A stretch of 64,000 nucleotides of DNA from an uncultured Acetatifactor sp. (lineage in GTDB: Bacteria > Bacillota > Clostridia > Lachnospirales > Lachnospiraceae), in the NCBI GenBank assembly GCA_947581865.1, contig CANPWA010000004.1, positions 124,001 to 188,000 on the forward strand, written 5' to 3'. This document shows, piece by piece, positions 7,790 to 17,142 of this stretch. Positions within the stretch are counted from its first letter, which is position 1. Every line of letters begins with the position of its first letter. Made by a program: the position numbers and the translations under genes. Under the pieces are notes generated by a model. The model was not told the DNA's origin. It ran no database searches and worked only from the letters and a program-made list of their open reading frames with translations.

Positions 7790-10700
7790 TCATCTCAATC
7801 TCGTGCGCAGTTCGTCCAGCACGGTTCCACGAACCTCCAGCACCGCAAATTCCGGATAGGTCTCCAGCATTTTGTCTCCCTTGTAGGCGCGTACAGTAAT
7901 CTGATAGGTATCTCTCTGCGGCACATACAGAGGGATCATAAAACGAAAGCTTTCCTCCTGCCTGTACATAGGATTTTGTTCATACACATACTCCTGCTTC
8001 TCTGCACCATCCCCCTCCGGAGATTCCCATGGAAATTCCACCTCCACACGATCCGCATACCCCCAGGAAGTAATCTCCAAAAGAGCGCTCTCCCCTCGCT
8101 TGAACAAAGGTGTGTGAGGCTCCAGCACCCGGGAGATTTTCGCCTGCAGTCCGAACTCTGTCGTGCCGGCGGATAAAGTACGCTCATTCCCCACATTATC
8201 CACCGCCCTGACGGTCACGGTAAAATCACCGCTGAAAAGAGGAATATCCTCTGTAATATCCACCTCTATGACACCTTCTTCGTCCGGAGTGAGCTTAAGC
8301 AGACATCCATTATCCAGATTTTCAATCTGCATACTCCATTCCCTGACACCGCTTAAATCGTCCAGAACCGTTACCCGGAGGGAACGCCCTCCGTCCCTTT
8401 TGTCCAGAACGGGCAATCCCTCCAGAGATTCCAGCCCCGAGATCTCCGGCGCCTCCCCGTCCCCGATAAGGCAGATGCCATTCTGCACATCTCTCTGATA
8501 TTCCGAGCAGAGTATCCCATCCCTGCAATCCACTCCACAAACAGGCAGGACAGAGACCGTCTTTCCGTGTGCTTTCCCGTCCATACAAAACATCCGTGTG
8601 ACGGAGAGTCTTCGTCCGTACAGACTTCTCTTCGCTGTCACAAAGCCGGCGTCTGTCAGAATCCCCTCCCCGTCCGATGCAAGACTCAGATCTGACATGG
8701 AGAGTTGGCTGTCCGAGACACTCACATCACAGGACGGCACATGGACGGTGTGGCGGACCTTCCTTCCGCTCTCCTCTCCGGTCTCTACTATCGCATGATT
8801 GGGCTGATAATCCGCTCTTGCCCTGCCCTGTATATACGCGCTGTATTTCAGTGTGAATGGCGTTTGTCCGTCACATCTTACATAATAAGTTTTTTCCTGC
8901 CCCGCCCGGTATACGGATTCGCTTTCCTCCACGGAAAGCGGTTCCGTATAAATTGGCCACGCCACCTCATGCCGACGGTTTTTTTCACCTACAGCAATAT
9001 GTATGGTGCCGCTAAGGTTGCCTGCCACATCCTCAGCCGCTAAATGAAGATATCTTACCCCATCCGTGCCCACCTCGACCTCCGCTTCTTCCGTATATTC
9101 CGCGTTTCCACTTTCTACGATGGTATCCGGATTTTCATCCACACGATACAGATACCTCCTGACCCCGGACACCAGAGTATTGCTCGTAATATTTGAAACG
9201 GACAGTCTGACGGAGCTTTCTCTCAGATAAGACTCGGCGCGATGAAAGTAGAGCGTTCCGTTATCTTTCGGCTGGTTCCACGCAACCAACACCCTGTCCC
9301 CGTCCATGGGAAGCATGCTGATACCCTCCTGGCTCACATCGTCCGGCGCTGCTCTGTCGCGCGCGGACACACCGTTTAACCGGTCGCTGTCCAGATAGCC
9401 TAGATCCAGACCCTGAAGGATCACCTGTCCGGCTCCCTCCCATTCCCCGACTCCGTACCCGGTCAGCTCGCCAGCCTCTGTATTAAAGAAATTGCTCCCG
9501 CCATAGGACGGTAAGGAACTGATGATCTCTCCGTCCTTTTGATAACCGCAGAAATACTCCTCACTTCTGCCGCAGTCTGCTTCATACCGCACCACTTTCC
9601 CACAGGTTTTCGGGCTGTTTTCTTTACTATTGCGCTTCCACCTTCCATGAATGGGACATTTATGATCATAATAATCCTCCTCATGCCCCGTACATTGATC
9701 CGAACCGCAGTTAGGGCAATACTCCTCATCCAGACCTCCCCAATACCATTTTCTTGTTCCCGCCAATACATGCGTTAGTTTTTCACCACATTTTACGGGT
9801 TTCGTATAACACCCGCCCTTTTTGGAAGGATCGCCCTGATGAACATGGTTACAGACACCCTCAATGTGGTCATGTACCACAGCTTCTCCGGCCCTGCCTC
9901 CCCGGAAACCGCCTCCGCCGCCGGCAGCACCGTCCTCTCCCAGACTTTCCTCTTCCAGCAATCCCTCATCGGCTCCTCCAAGCCCTCCGTCTTCACAGAT
10001 CCCTGCTCCGCCTCCGCCGCCGGCAATCAAAAGTATGCCCTTTTGACTGCTTTTCACAGAGGAATATCCTCCGCCGTTTCCATAGGGATTTCCTTCTCCT
10101 CCCTTTTCCCCATTACAGGATCCCGCTTCTATTGTCAGTTTCTCTCCCTGTCCGAGCCAGAACATTCCCTTCACCACACCGCCGCGCCCGCCATGGCGAT
10201 CCCCAAAATCTTCGCCCTGGGCTCCACATGCCTCGATCCAATACAGACCTGTATAAGGAATCCTGATCTCCCACTGCCCGGTTTCACACTGCCCGGCATC
10301 GGGCGTATACTGTCTGTAAAAATTCTCTTTCTGTTCCAGCTTCCCTGCTTCATAAATCTGCTCCCAGGTCTTTCCGTCCCGGCTTTGGTATAGTTTGTAT
10401 GATTTGTTTTTTCCATCCGCCTGCTGCAGAAAGAGATTCACGGCTCCTGCCCCGCCGTCTGTCTCATAATCATTATCCGCCACAAGCAAAAGATCCACCC
10501 ACTGCGCGTAAAGCGTTACATCCCTCGAGAGCAGAAATTCTGTCCCTGCGCCGCCGGCAGGTCTGGTATACTGCCGGTCATAATACCATCCCCCAAAAGA
10601 GAAATTTTCCCTCTCAGGCTCCGGCAAAAGGATGGAGTCCGGCAGATAGGCGGCAAGGAGATGATCCGTATTTTGATCCGCCGCAGGAAAACTGTACAGA

Positions 10701-11830
10701 TTATCTCTCAACTTACCGAGAAACGGAGAGCTTCTGTGCCATGCCGAAAAATGCTGTGTCCCCTGAATGTCTTCTAACTGCTTCCCGCCCTCCGTCTCCA
10801 GATGGAGCCGGTATCCCCGGGGGGCTTCCAGTAATTCCATGTCTATCCCGTAACTCTCTCCATACTTCCCCGGGACAGATGTGACGTCTCCGCTTCCCGC
10901 ATACTTTCCGCCACCCGGATCGATCTCCAGAATACCCTCCGCGGGGCGCCAAAGGGCATAGAGCGTAATGGTTCCCGTCTTCTCATCCTGAAAAAAGTCT
11001 CCCTCGCAGAGGTTTCGGATCTCTTCTCTGTCCATATAGGTAGTCCCCAAACCGTCAGGCTCCGTATTCCATCCCGCAAATACCCATCCGATCCTCGTAT
11101 ACACATTGGGAGTAAGATTTGTCTGTGGCGTCACTTCTCTGCCCTCGTAACAAACCGCATTGTCATACATATGAAAACTGGGTGCCATATACCCCCCATA
11201 AGCCTCTCCCCCGGCATTGGCATCATACACGACCCTGTAACGGTTCGCACTGATGTCCCGGCATTGATGCCCCATAATTTGCGCTCCCTGTTCCAGATTA
11301 TTGTCAAAAGGGCAAAGATAATAATAATATTGCCCGTTTCCCGCCTCCAGATAAGAGAGGCTTTTCGCCGCCTTCCTGCTCATATAAAAATGAACTTTGG
11401 CAACCGGTCCGCCACAATCTGCACAGATAGGACGCCATCCTGAAAAATGAGGACGATAACAATTTATTCTATTGTATTTTACACCGAAGAAATCATACTG
11501 ATCCGGGTAGGTATTGTGACAACAGACCACTTTGGAAAGATAGACCTCCCATCTTGAGACCGGAATGGTACCGTTTCTTTTCACAGCATAATAATGCTCC
11601 CCCCGCCTCAGATCCCGCAGGCTGCCTTTCACTCCCGTTACCACATCGTCCGAGCCGCCTTCCTCATACCACTCTATGTTCCGGTCGCCGGCATTGGTTG
11701 TCCACGCCTGACCATCCGGTGAAAAACTCACATAAGGGCTGTCATGGATCGTCCCCGCATGAACGGATATCCTGCACCGACAGCATATGATCAAAATAAT
11801 TAAAATGCCATACCATTTGCTTTTTTTCAT
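7790..11830 (-). CDS. Giant secreted surface protein of the Tad locus
   Basis: About 1,346 residues. A signal peptide is clear (KKSKWYGILIILIICC, cleavage near residue 26). Two InlB/Listeria-Bacteroides-type repeats lie at about 200-295 (IGWVFAGWNTEPDG) and 300-445 (FSFGGWYYDRQY). A glycine-rich domain follows at about 530-650 (LIAGGGGGAGICEDGG), then a Cys-rich stretch with CxxC pairs (655-760) and several predicted beta-sandwich segments to the end. There is no LPxTG or other sorting signal, so attachment may depend on the pilus machinery. The start ATG at 11830 overlaps the cpaB stop (TGATG); a GTG one codon upstream is also possible. I infer a tip or shaft-associated adhesin, by position only. 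Confidence 0.8.
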   Translation of the reverse strand: MKKSKWYGILIILIICCRCRISVHAGTIHDSPYVSFSPDGQAWTTNAGDRNIEWYEEGGSDDVVTGVKGSLRDLRRGEHYYAVKRNGTIPVSRWEVYLSKVVCCHNTYPDQYDFFGVKYNRINCYRPHFSGWRPICADCGGPVAKVHFYMSRKAAKSLSYLEAGNGQYYYYLCPFDNNLEQGAQIMGHQCRDISANRYRVVYDANAGGEAYGGYMAPSFHMYDNAVCYEGREVTPQTNLTPNVYTRIGWVFAGWNTEPDGLGTTYMDREEIRNLCEGDFFQDEKTGTITLYALWRPAEGILEIDPGGGKYAGSGDVTSVPGKYGESYGIDMELLEAPRGYRLHLETEGGKQLEDIQGTQHFSAWHRSSPFLGKLRDNLYSFPAADQNTDHLLAAYLPDSILLPEPERENFSFGGWYYDRQYTRPAGGAGTEFLLSRDVTLYAQWVDLLLVADNDYETDGGAGAVNLFLQQADGKNKSYKLYQSRDGKTWEQIYEAGKLEQKENFYRQYTPDAGQCETGQWEIRIPYTGLYWIEACGAQGEDFGDRHGGRGGVVKGMFWLGQGEKLTIEAGSCNGEKGGEGNPYGNGGGYSSVKSSQKGILLIAGGGGGAGICEDGGLGGADEGLLEEESLGEDGAAGGGGGFRGGRAGEAVVHDHIEGVCNHVHQGDPSKKGGCYTKPVKCGEKLTHVLAGTRKWYWGGLDEEYCPNCGSDQCTGHEEDYYDHKCPIHGRWKRNSKENSPKTCGKVVRYEADCGRSEEYFCGYQKDGEIISSLPSYGGSNFFNTEAGELTGYGVGEWEGAGQVILQGLDLGYLDSDRLNGVSARDRAAPDDVSQEGISMLPMDGDRVLVAWNQPKDNGTLYFHRAESYLRESSVRLSVSNITSNTLVSGVRRYLYRVDENPDTIVESGNAEYTEEAEVEVGTDGVRYLHLAAEDVAGNLSGTIHIAVGEKNRRHEVAWPIYTEPLSVEESESVYRAGQEKTYYVRCDGQTPFTLKYSAYIQGRARADYQPNHAIVETGEESGRKVRHTVHVPSCDVSVSDSQLSMSDLSLASDGEGILTDAGFVTAKRSLYGRRLSVTRMFCMDGKAHGKTVSVLPVCGVDCRDGILCSEYQRDVQNGICLIGDGEAPEISGLESLEGLPVLDKRDGGRSLRVTVLDDLSGVREWSMQIENLDNGCLLKLTPDEEGVIEVDITEDIPLFSGDFTVTVRAVDNVGNERTLSAGTTEFGLQAKISRVLEPHTPLFKRGESALLEITSWGYADRVEVEFPWESPEGDGAEKQEYVYEQNPMYRQEESFRFMIPLYVPQRDTYQITVRAYKGDKMLETYPEFAVLEVRGTVLDELRTRLR

Positions 11831-12468
11831 CACTCACACACCTTTACAACACGCAGGGCACCCCTGGCAAGCTCGGTATAAAAATACTCCACATCAGCCG
11901 CGTCCAGATAGACATTGATTCGTTGGGCAGAGGATATGGCATCTTCTCCACCGATGGGGCTGCCCGCTCCGTCAAACACCTGTTGCACAAAAATCTCCCG
12001 CCAGATCAAATTGGCTGTCCCACTCTCGGAGACCGTATATATATGGATCCTGTCCCCGGGGCGCAGCACTCCCCCTGCCACCTGATAGAGATCGTCTGCC
12101 TTGAATCCTGCAATGACAGGCTGCTGCATATTGGCCGCGATCTCGTCTCTTCTGTCGAACATCCCCTCTGTCAAAAAGGTTCCCTCATCAATTTTCCGTA
12201 CTGCGATCAGACCTTTTAGCTGCTCGGGGTCTTTGACTGCCGCAGACGGTATCAATCCTTTATCCAACTCTTTTTTCTCCAGATAGAACATCACGTTCGA
12301 CTCATCCAACATGGTTCCCTTGGGAATCTCTTTCACTGCCGTGTAAATTTCACCGCGCTCATATTCACTCAGCACCTTTTTCTCTGTCTGCAGCATGACG
12401 GCAAAAATACTCAAAGCTGCCACAAGCGATGCCACCATGCTGCCGATCCATAGTTTATCTTTTTTCAT
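11830..12468 (-). CDS. cpaB: Flp pilus assembly protein CpaB/RcpC-like
   Basis: 212 residues with an N-terminal transmembrane helix (about 7-25) and a SAF-type domain: the segments EIPKGTMLDESNVMFY and AVRKIDEGTFLTEGMF are typical of CpaB, followed by GGVLRPGDRIHIY. CpaB sits in the periplasm or cell wall space of Tad systems and may bind peptidoglycan. The ATG at 12468 follows AAGGAGAGGGTT; the longer open frame is not needed. It overlaps the upstream gene by 14 bases and the downstream surface protein by one. Confidence 0.85.
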   Translation of the reverse strand: MKKDKLWIGSMVASLVAALSIFAVMLQTEKKVLSEYERGEIYTAVKEIPKGTMLDESNVMFYLEKKELDKGLIPSAAVKDPEQLKGLIAVRKIDEGTFLTEGMFDRRDEIAANMQQPVIAGFKADDLYQVAGGVLRPGDRIHIYTVSESGTANLIWREIFVQQVFDGAGSPIGGEDAISSAQRINVYLDAADVEYFYTELARGALRVVKVCE

Positions 12469-13084
12469 AACCCTCTCCTTGTCCGTTTTCAATTGTCTGT
12501 GGCACGATATCCACCAGTTTTGCCTTATGTGCTTCCACACTCACTCCCAGAAAACCCTGCAGGGGGAAACTGATCTCACTGTATATACCCGTGTATTCCA
12601 CACAGACACCGTTGGGCGCTTTCATTGCTCCTCTCTTTCCTCTCCAATATTCCACAGACTGATCATTTCTGACCCGCACGGCTTCCACCTGATTTTGATC
12701 CACATTATAGATCACAAAATCCGTGGTCCTGACCACCCCTGAGATCAGCGCCCGGTTCGCACACTTCCCTTCCCGGTCCAGCTGCAGGTTCTCTGCGAGT
12801 GCGGCACGGTATACCTGATACGCTTCCACAGGATCCCCGATCAGCACTTTATGGCTTGTACCATATTCCTCCACATCTATCAGTGCAGCCGCAAGATTCG
12901 ATGCCGCAAGAGCGTCCTCCAGATAAACCGAGACCATTTCCCACTCCGCCAGCTGTAAGCGGGTCAGCAACACAATGACAAGGATCAGTATAAAAAACAA
13001 TCCTGCCGCCCATTCCGCCTGCCCGCCGTCTTTTTGCATCTGTCTAGTTTTTCGCCGTAGAGACCCTTTTCTCCTCAAATACAT
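12455..13084 (-). CDS. Minor pilin / TadE-like pilus protein
   Basis: 209 residues: a basic N-terminus (YLRRKGSLRRKTRQ), the segment GGQAEWAAG, a single hydrophobic helix (about 28-47), and an extracytoplasmic domain of about 160 residues. The arrangement of a short cytosolic tail, one helix and an exported domain is that of TadE/TadF-type pseudopilins. The ATG at 13084 follows GGGAGGCAGAT, a strong site, and makes a 41-base overlap with the upstream gene. Exact function is not shown; context within the pilus operon supports a minor structural role. Confidence 0.7.
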   Translation of the reverse strand: MYLRRKGSLRRKTRQMQKDGGQAEWAAGLFFILILVIVLLTRLQLAEWEMVSVYLEDALAASNLAAALIDVEEYGTSHKVLIGDPVEAYQVYRAALAENLQLDREGKCANRALISGVVRTTDFVIYNVDQNQVEAVRVRNDQSVEYWRGKRGAMKAPNGVCVEYTGIYSEISFPLQGFLGVSVEAHKAKLVDIVPQTIENGQGEGYEKR

Positions 13085-13412
13085 ATCTGCCTCCCAGTTT
13101 ACCCCTGATCTGCAGCACGATTCTGGAGCCGTAGCCCGCTGTCCCAAAAGTGGTTCCGCTCAGGTCATACTCTGTAACTCCCATTTGTGCCAACCGGTTC
13201 TCCAGATCCGCTCTGTCTGCTTCCAACAAACCTCCCGTCGTTTCCATGCGGAGAATATAATGGCGTGCCAGCTGCGTCACCTCCGCCTTCTGTTGAATCA
13301 GACTCATCTCGTCCAGAAATCTTATCATCAGAAACGCCATCGAAAACATCAATATACCGGTGATCATAATGTTCGCAATGCTGCCCTGTTGTCTGCTCCC
13401 GCCTCTGCTCAT
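13044..13412 (-). CDS. Small pseudopilin-like protein (DUF4320-like)
   Basis: 122 residues: SRGGSRQQGS, one hydrophobic helix (about 14-36), then DEMSLIQQKAEVTQLARHYI and a beta-rich tail. The layout resembles the small DUF4320/TadE-type proteins of clostridial Tad loci. The ATG at 13412 lies two bases from the pilin stop and follows CGGGGTGTAAAT. A longer reading frame upstream of this ATG is the out-of-frame shadow of the pilin gene. Confidence 0.65.
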   Translation of the reverse strand: MSRGGSRQQGSIANIMITGILMFSMAFLMIRFLDEMSLIQQKAEVTQLARHYILRMETTGGLLEADRADLENRLAQMGVTEYDLSGTTFGTAGYGSRIVLQIRGKLGGRYVFEEKRVSTAKN

Positions 13413-13414
13413 AT

Positions 13415-13705
13415 TTACACCCCGGGGACGCCGTTTACGCCGCTCAGGATGGTATTCGCTTTGGTAGTCATAGCCTCCACAATGGTCTCTATAAACCCTG
13501 CCAGGCTGTCCTTCATCACAACACAGAGGAGCAGCGCGATGATACACAGCCCCACCGTCACAAGAATCCCATCGATCCCCGGCTCCTTCTTCATCCAAAA
13601 CCCGCAATTTTCCGGCTGCTGCCCCGATCCGGGTCCTTCCCATGCGGCTTCGCCCGCTGCTTTGTTATTTTTCATTTCCATATCATTGCTTTCAACATTT
13701 TTCAT
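13415..13705 (-). CDS. Flp1-like pilin, probable major pilus subunit
   Basis: 96 residues with an unusually long N-terminal leader (about 35), then the motif CGFWMKKEPGIDGILVTVGL leading into a hydrophobic helix (about 46-65) and a short helical tail (EAMTTKANTILSGVNG). This matches Flp1-like pilins of Gram-positive Tad systems. A prepilin cleavage site after G35 would place the conserved Glu at mature position 6 rather than 5, so the exact cut is uncertain. The ATG at 13705 follows GGGAGGAAAAAGT. Confidence 0.72.
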   Translation of the reverse strand: MKNVESNDMEMKNNKAAGEAAWEGPGSGQQPENCGFWMKKEPGIDGILVTVGLCIIALLLCVVMKDSLAGFIETIVEAMTTKANTILSGVNGVPGV

Positions 13706-13766
13706 ACTTTTTCCTCCCAAAATAAATTATTTTTCCTATCAGATTCCTATCAGACTTTTTGCTCTC

Positions 13767-14603
13767 CTAGAAATTCTGCACCGCGGAAAACATCTGTGTG
13801 ATACAGGCATAGAGAACGACCCCCAGCACTGCTGCCAGGATTCCCAGCTGATAAAACGTGAGGCTTCTGTCCAGTGCTCCCTTTCGGCGCCCCATGACAG
13901 ACACCTCCATGTCTTTGACCTGCTCCGCAATATCACTCAGAAGTTCCACCGCCTGCCCGGACTCCATCGCCTGGAGAAGCGTGATGCAAAGCGCATCCAC
14001 ATAACGGTTGTCAAAACTGCACTGAAAATGATTTAAAGCTTCGTACACATCCGCCTTTACCGTCACTGCCCCTGCCAGATCCAAAAGGGCCTGCCTCAGA
14101 CGCATATGCCCCACTCCGGCATAACACTCCGCCAGCGCATCCGTCACATACACTCCTGCGCGGATCTGGATTTCCAATCCATGGTAGATCTGTTTTAACT
14201 CGGATGTCATGCGTTCATTGTCGCGATAATCCATGTACTGCACAAGCAGACGGGGAATCCCGTAGAAAAACGACGCCAGGACGATCCCTGCGCCAAGGGT
14301 AAACTGCACCCCCATGAAAAACCCCAGAAGCGCCATGAGCAGACTGGCGCTCAGCCATGCCATAGGCGAAACCTTTCTTCCGACATGAAAAGCCACCCCC
14401 TTTCTCAGCAGCCATTCCTCTGTGCGCTGATACCAGGTGCTGTCCCTGCTCTTTTCCGCCAGCATCCCCTTAATTTCTTCACAGTTTTTTATTATGCGTC
14501 TTCCACAGGCTCCTCTTCCAAGTCTCCACACCATAGAAAACACAATTCCTGATCCGATCACCGGCAAAATCCTTAACATCCCTAAAAGCATTTTTTCCTC
14601 CAT
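13767..14603 (-). CDS. tadC: Tad pilus inner-membrane platform protein TadC
   Basis: 278 residues with a type II secretion F domain: hydrophobic segments at the N-terminus and at about 80-120 and 255-275, with the conserved cytosolic loop around ELKQIYHGLEIQIRAG and LLQAMESGQAVELLSDIAEQ. TadB and TadC together form the platform turned by the TadA ATPase. The ATG at 14603 follows AAAGGAGGTGAGAGA, a near-perfect ribosome binding site, four bases after the tadB stop. Confidence 0.88.
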   Translation of the reverse strand: MEEKMLLGMLRILPVIGSGIVFSMVWRLGRGACGRRIIKNCEEIKGMLAEKSRDSTWYQRTEEWLLRKGVAFHVGRKVSPMAWLSASLLMALLGFFMGVQFTLGAGIVLASFFYGIPRLLVQYMDYRDNERMTSELKQIYHGLEIQIRAGVYVTDALAECYAGVGHMRLRQALLDLAGAVTVKADVYEALNHFQCSFDNRYVDALCITLLQAMESGQAVELLSDIAEQVKDMEVSVMGRRKGALDRSLTFYQLGILAAVLGVVLYACITQMFSAVQNF

Positions 14604-14607
14604 TCTC

Positions 14608-15558
14608 TCACCTCCTTTCCGCAAGCTTCCCGGTAAATAACAACAGAATAAATCCCACAACGCCCATCGCTATCCGACCCGGCAGAGTGCCCGTCAGAAT
14701 ATTCAAAACAGAAAATTCGGTCATCCTGTCTACGATCACCAATGTAAAACCTGACATTATAAGCAACAACGCCATGTTGATCACCGCCTCCCGGAGCATG
14801 CTTCGCTTTTCCTCCCCGAGCCGCAGATATTCCCTGAGACTTTTCCGGCTGCTGTTTACCAAAAGGGTGAAATCCGCGCAGTAGCGGACATTGATCTCCA
14901 TATTCCTTGCCAGTTCCTTAAACCTGGGATGTTCTATCTTCTCTGCCATGACCAGCAGCGCAAGACTGATATCTCCCGTTGTCTGCGCCTCATAGCTGCA
15001 TTCCTCAAGGACAGAGCGCATAGGCTCATCCACATACCTGCTGATCTGTGTGAAAATACCGGTAAGTTCCCCGGATGTGACGCTGTAGTTGCCCAGAAAA
15101 TCCAGAAATTTAATAAGATTGGAATTGACGCTTTGAAAGTTTTTCACTTTACATATATATAAAAACAAAAATTCCGCTCCCCAGAAAAGGGCTGCCCCAA
15201 GAGCCGCTTTTGTCCATCCCCATCCTGCCAAAAGCACAATTGTCAATGCCGCTGTCAGAAAGACATTTGCCGCCACCCAGGCTTCTGCCGTCAAAAACGG
15301 AAGTCTGTTTTTCAACCCGCTGTAATGCAGCTCTCTCTCGATCCGGTTCCATACAGAATGTCTCTCCTGAAGCCGTAAAATTCTCTTCCTGTCATCCAGC
15401 ATCCGTTTTCCCGACGCTTCCTCCATCTCCTTCTGCCCCTTTTGCACCATTCTACCCATACTTTCCAGCCATTTTGCCTTGAGAAAAAACAAAACGGATC
15501 CAAGGAGCAGAAAACAAAACAGGACGAGATAACACACTGATCTATATGATCCGCTCAT
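14608..15558 (-). CDS. tadB: Tad pilus inner-membrane platform protein TadB
   Basis: 316 residues, a type II secretion F-like protein with an N-terminal membrane helix, a paired hydrophobic region (about 90-130) and two C-terminal helices. The cytosolic domain includes FLDFLGNYSVTSGELTGIFT and VMAEKIEHPRFKELARNME. It partners TadC in the pilus platform. The ATG at 15558 follows AAAGGAGGAGTCTTTTGT and lies inside the tadA 3' end (17-base overlap). Confidence 0.87.
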   Translation of the reverse strand: MSGSYRSVCYLVLFCFLLLGSVLFFLKAKWLESMGRMVQKGQKEMEEASGKRMLDDRKRILRLQERHSVWNRIERELHYSGLKNRLPFLTAEAWVAANVFLTAALTIVLLAGWGWTKAALGAALFWGAEFLFLYICKVKNFQSVNSNLIKFLDFLGNYSVTSGELTGIFTQISRYVDEPMRSVLEECSYEAQTTGDISLALLVMAEKIEHPRFKELARNMEINVRYCADFTLLVNSSRKSLREYLRLGEEKRSMLREAVINMALLLIMSGFTLVIVDRMTEFSVLNILTGTLPGRIAMGVVGFILLLFTGKLAERR

Positions 15559-16690
15559 ACAAAAGACTCCTCCTTTCTTCATCCCAGCCTCCGCAGTGAT
15601 AGATCTGTTTTACCCTGTATTTTTCCATGAACACATAGGTCTGAAAACAATCCATCATCCGCATGAGTTCATCCCTCATATAGTGACTCTCATACAGGGC
15701 ATAATCCACCAGTTTATCTGCCGCCTTGTCCGCGGAGGAAGCATGGATGGTGGCGGCGCAAAGCTGCCCGGTACACGCCGCATTCAGCAAATATAAAGCC
15801 TCTGCGCCTTTGATCTCCCCGATGATAAAATAATCCACGTCCATCGTAAGCCCCGCTATGCTGATATGTTTCAGATCATAACTCACCTGACTTTCTCCCG
15901 TTCCGGGCAGACTGTGCAAAAACATCATATCCGGATGATACTGTGTGGTGAGCTCATCTGCCTGCTGAGCCACAAGTACGGCCACATCATCCGGAAGCGT
16001 CTCTTTCAAAGCATTTAAAAGTGTCGTTTTCCCGGAGGAATTACCGCCGCAGATAATGGTGGAGCCCTGCCGGAAACGCTGAATCAGAAGCTGCGCCGTC
16101 TCCTCGTTCATCATTCCCCGCTCCACCAGATCCCGCACCTTTGGAAAGGAACGCGGCACCTTGCGAATGCACAGATATGGCTCATTATAGGTGTTGATCA
16201 AAGGCATGGAAAGCGTGAAGCGCAGAATAAAATCCGGATGACTGTCCGTGTCGGTGAAACGCTGGATAGCGTTTAAATTAGAGATATTGACTTGATTTTT
16301 GGCTGCGATATAATCGATAAACTGGCGGTATTCCCTCTCATCCGTAAACCCGATCCCTGCATCCGTCCGCTGCCCATAACGCTTTACGCGGATATTATCA
16401 TGACTGATGACCCGGATGTCCGAAACGGAAGGATCGTCGATCAAAGGCGATAACCTGGAATATCCGTAAATATACTGCTCAAAGGCATCCAGAATCTGCT
16501 CCACATCCATGGGGCATGCGGTCGGATGCCTTCGTCTGATATGCTCCCTCGCATCCTGTAAAAATTCTGTCCGGCTCAGCGTGCCGCGGCGCATCTGAAT
16601 CAGAGCCATTTGTTTCTGCGTCAGATAATCATCCACAAGCTGTCTGAGCCCCTCCTCCACAATAGGATCCTGTTTTGTTCTTTCTCTCAT
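15542..16690 (-). CDS. tadA: Tad pilus assembly ATPase TadA/CpaF
   Basis: 382 residues of a secretion-type VirB11/CpaF ATPase that powers pilus assembly from the cytosolic side. The N-terminal domain ends near YSRLSPLIDDPSVSDIRVI. The P-loop reads CGGNSSGKTTLLNALKE (Asn where Thr is commonest), the Asp box follows near ADELTTQYHPDM, the Walker B-like segment is MDVDYFIIGEIKGAEA, and the His box is TIHASSADKA. The ATG at 16690 follows CAGGAGGTTTG; a TTG one codon upstream is less likely. It is the first gene of the pilus run. No tadZ gene is present here. Confidence 0.9.
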   Translation of the reverse strand: MRERTKQDPIVEEGLRQLVDDYLTQKQMALIQMRRGTLSRTEFLQDAREHIRRRHPTACPMDVEQILDAFEQYIYGYSRLSPLIDDPSVSDIRVISHDNIRVKRYGQRTDAGIGFTDEREYRQFIDYIAAKNQVNISNLNAIQRFTDTDSHPDFILRFTLSMPLINTYNEPYLCIRKVPRSFPKVRDLVERGMMNEETAQLLIQRFRQGSTIICGGNSSGKTTLLNALKETLPDDVAVLVAQQADELTTQYHPDMMFLHSLPGTGESQVSYDLKHISIAGLTMDVDYFIIGEIKGAEALYLLNAACTGQLCAATIHASSADKAADKLVDYALYESHYMRDELMRMMDCFQTYVFMEKYRVKQIYHCGGWDEERRSLLYERII

Positions 16691-16704
16691 CAAACCTCCT
16701 GCCC

Positions 16705-16736
16705 CAGCCCGGGTAAAAGATATTCAAGCCGGGCTG
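16705..16736 (-). promoter_or_regulatory. Leader hairpin just before the tadA ribosome binding site
   Basis: CAGCCCGG (16705-16712) pairs perfectly with CCGGGCTG (16729-16736) around a 16-base loop. On the minus strand the stem ends only a few bases before the AGGAGG of tadA, so it could influence translation or processing of the pilus transcript. No known riboswitch consensus was recognised in the leader. Confidence 0.5.
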
Positions 16737-16982
16737 CATGTCATAAAATGTCATAAAATAAAAGCCGCAGATCAAAATGTACAATACGCGATGCCAGAAG
16801 CGAATACTTGGAAAATTTTACATGAAAAAATGTCTTTAGAATAAATGGGTGAATAAAAAGAGTGTGAATAAATAGATCGTGAATAAATAGATCACTGAAT
16901 AGCGCTGTAGATCAGAACACAGGAGAATTCCTGCGTGGGTCATGAAGTAAAACAGATCGTCGGCACCCGCCGGGTAAGTCAC

Positions 16983-17011
16983 AATTTACACTCTTTTTGC
17001 ATCGGTGTCAA
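16983..17011 (-). promoter_or_regulatory. Candidate promoter of the Tad pilus operon
   Basis: Read on the minus strand, TTGACA (17011-17006) is followed after exactly 17 bases by TAAATT (16988-16983). The -35 is perfect and the -10 matches four of six. Transcription would start near 16976, giving a long leader before tadA. Confidence 0.6.
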
Positions 17012-17113
17012 CAGCTGATTTTAGATTTGGTCAATTTTGTGGAATATATCCAAAATACAATCTATAATATTGTCCAACTCTTCCGAATTCAAAATCTGTA
17101 TCATTTCAGGATG

Positions 17114-17142
17114 TTGTCTTTGACCCAAAGATATGTTATAAT
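17114..17142 (+). promoter_or_regulatory. Candidate promoter of the 38-residue membrane peptide
   Basis: TTGTCT (17114-17119), a 17-base spacer, then a perfect TATAAT (17137-17142). The expected start of transcription is about seven bases ahead of the AAAGGAG ribosome binding site of the small gene. Confidence 0.65.

Noticed and set aside
16691..16980. Cyclic di-GMP riboswitch in the pilus leader
   Set aside because: The leader is long and structured, but none of the conserved GEMM sequence blocks could be recognised.
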